From the NCBI GenBank assembly GCA_037893245.1, contig JBAIAA010000029.1, positions 124,001-188,000 of the forward strand: a stretch of 64,000 bases of DNA. Direction: 5' to 3'. The notes under the pieces were generated by a model. The model was not told the DNA's origin and did no database searches. It saw nothing but the letters and a program-made list of their open reading frames with translations. The position numbers and the translations under genes are program-made. The first letter of the stretch is position 1; each line of letters starts with the position of its first letter. This DNA is from Crossaster papposus. Lineage: Eukaryota; Echinodermata; Asteroidea; Velatida; Solasteridae. Positions 61,993 through 64,000 of the stretch are shown here, one piece after another.

Positions 61993-64000
61993 CAATTCAT
62001 TAAAATCGTTGATACTATATTGCTCACATTATATATCGTTAAATGCACTATCCTAGTTTTAAAGTATTACTGGAAAGAGGTTTTTCTGTGGTCAAGTTTT
62101 AGTTAGGTAAGGGTATTTTTGTACAAGTTTGTTTAAAGTTCTCTTCGAAATAGGGATGGTCTTTGAATATTCAAAAATGCACTTTCGCCAAATATTTCAA
62201 ACCCGCCGATCAATTTAAACACGCCAGCTGCAGCTGCTTTTCTTCACTGGTTACAAGTTACAAACAAAGCGCCGGTAAAATTTTGCAGAAAGTACAGTAG
62301 TACTGTTTACTACACCTCATAAATATTCATGAGCAAATTGGAGCACGTCGTTGGCCAATTCTTCCCCGCATCTGGGAAGTAAGAATGATACGCCGCCCTG
62401 TGACGTCATCCCGGTGAGTATCCAGCTCGCTGCTGTGCGTTATTCTTTTCTGGTAGCACCAAAAATTCCCTCTAGAATCCGTCTCGTAGACATGTAGTCT
62501 GCAGCATGTAATCTTTACAGAACCAGACTCGGTAACGTTACTAGATTTCCGTCATTGACTGACGAAGAACTTGAACTAAAGTACCAAATCTACGAAGGCC
62601 GTTATCGACAAGGCAGTAAATGTTTACGAGGTGTAGTAAAACAAATATAGCACGGTTTGTTTCTGGAAAACAGTGGGAATTACTGGTCCCGAGGTGTAAG
62701 TCAGCTCGACTACCTCCCTCCTCTTCGCGTCGTGATGTCGAGCTGACCTACAGCTCGGGACCAGTAATTCCCACTAATTCCCCTCAAACCATGCTGTATT
62801 TGTATAATAACTGTCAAGCCAAAGGGACTTTACCTAGCTAAAAGAAAAATGGGACCAATTCATTAAAATCGTTGATACTATATTGCTCACATTATATATC
62901 GTTAAATGCACTATCCTAGTTTTAAAGTATTACTGGAAAGAGGTATTTCTGTGGTCAAGTTTTAGGTAAGGGTATTATTGTACAAGTTTTTTTAAAGTTC
63001 TCTTCGAAACAGGGATGGTCTTTGAATATTCAAAAATGCACTTTCGCCAAATATTTAAAACCCGCCGATCAATTTAAACACGCCAGCTGCAGCTGCTTTT
63101 CTTCGCTGGTTACAAGTTACAAACAAAGCGCCGGTAAAATTTTGCAGAAGGTACAGTAATACTGTTTACTGCACCTCATAAATATTTATGAGCAAATTGG
63201 AGCGCGTCGTTGGCCGATAATGCCGCGCGTCTAGGAAGTAAGAATGATACGTTGCCCTGTGACGTCATCCCGGTGAGTATCCAGCTCGCTGCCGTGCGGT
63301 ATTCTTTTCTGGTAGCACCATTAAAATCGTTAATACTATATTGCTCACATTATATATCGTTAAATGCACTATCCTAGTTTTAAAGTATTACTGGAAAGAG
63401 GTATTTCTGTGGTCAAGTTTTAGCTAAGGGTATTATTGTACAAGTTTTTTTAAAGTTCTCTTCGAAACAGGGATGGTCTTCGAATATTCAAAAATGCACT
63501 TTCGCCAAATATTTAAAACCCGCCGATCAATTTAAACACGCCAGCTGCAGCTGCTTTACTTCACTGGTTACAACTTACAAAGCGCCGGTTAAATTTTACA
63601 GAAAGTACAGTAATACTGTTTACTACACCTCATAAATATTCATGAGCAAATTGGAGCGCGTCGTTGGCCAATTTTGCCCCGTGTCCGGGAAGTAAGAATG
63701 ATACGCCGCCCTGTGACGTCATCCCGGTGAGTATCCAGCTCGCTGCCGTGCGTTATTCTTTTCTGGTAGCACCAAAAATTCCCTCTAGAATCCGCCTCGT
63801 AGACGTGTAGTCTGTGGCATGTAATCTTTTACGGAACCAGTCTCAGTAACGTTACTAGATTTCCCTCATCGACTGACGAAGAACTTGAACAAAAGTACCA
63901 AATCTACGAAGGCCGTTATCGACAAGGCAGTGAATGTTTACGAGGTGTAGTAAAACAAATACAGCGAGGTTTATTTCTGGAAAACAGTGGGAATTACTGG
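61993..64000 (+). repeat. Three tandem copies of the nucleoredoxin 3' flank
   Basis: CAATTCATTAAAATCGTTGA starts copies at 61,993, 62,856 and (from CATTAAAATCGTTAATAC) 63,318. The core of about 460 bp includes AATGCACTATCCTAGTTTTA and TGACGTCATCCCGGTGAGTA. Copies 1 and 3 also share a tail (AATTCCCTCTAGAATCCG to GTGGGAATTACTGG) that copy 2 lacks. The window ends inside copy 3. Confidence 0.92.
62672..62783. repeat. Inverted repeat between 3'-flank copies
   Basis: GTGGGAATTACTGGTCCCGA and TCGGGACCAGTAATTCCCAC are perfect arms, extended by GTCAGCTCGAC / GTCGAGCTGAC, around a centre of about 25 bp. Confidence 0.85.

Overview
This is an animal (intron-rich, repeat-rich) genomic window, not a bacterial one. 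Exons are short, with GT/AG introns crowded by inverted-repeat transposons. The two protein families that anchor it are a nicotinic acetylcholine receptor (nAChR) subunit and a nucleoredoxin. A THAP-type finger remnant, tRNA-derived SINEs, a Penelope-like reverse transcriptase and TTAGGG-type motifs fit a marine invertebrate deuterostome. An echinoderm is my best guess, but this is inference and is not proven by the sequence.

Layout. (1) 635-898 is the last coding exon (M4 helix and C-terminus) of one nAChR subunit gene whose upstream exons lie outside the window. (2) 899-22,977 is about 22 kb of intergenic DNA made largely of mobile elements. Its main feature is a roughly 5.05-kb segment present twice (7,373-12,421 and 13,470-18,553). 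The second copy is embedded in old, broken LTR-retroelement sequence (12,422-13,473 and 19,082-20,530). (3) 22,978-28,734 is a complete second nAChR alpha-type subunit gene in five coding exons (542 codons plus stop). (4) 28,735-35,395 is intergenic and includes a 971-bp near-perfect foldback element and a hAT-like MITE with an 8-bp target duplication. (5) 35,396-61,977 is a complete nucleoredoxin-like gene in eight coding exons (419 codons plus stop) spread over 26.6 kb. Its introns hold most of the remaining elements: piggyBac-like MITEs with TTAA duplications, an 81-bp minisatellite of about 24 units, a Penelope-like RT element bounded by about 330-bp inverted repeats, SINEs and a THAP remnant. 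(6) 61,993-64,000 carries three copies of the sequence directly downstream of the nucleoredoxin stop codon.

The two nAChR genes are same-strand neighbours and share the same phase-0 last-exon boundary, so they look like a tandem paralogue pair. The nucleoredoxin is functionally unrelated to them. I saw no operon-like or defence-type system. The most unusual things are the RT element bounded by inverted repeats and lacking a visible GIY-YIG nuclease, the minisatellite built from the terminus of a TTAA element, the roughly 175-bp-spaced palindromic motif array at 45.6-47.1 kb, the foldback elements, and two thioredoxin-type active sites in one nucleoredoxin with an intron between the Trp and the first Cys of the second. 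All identities and copy counts were read by eye and are approximate.
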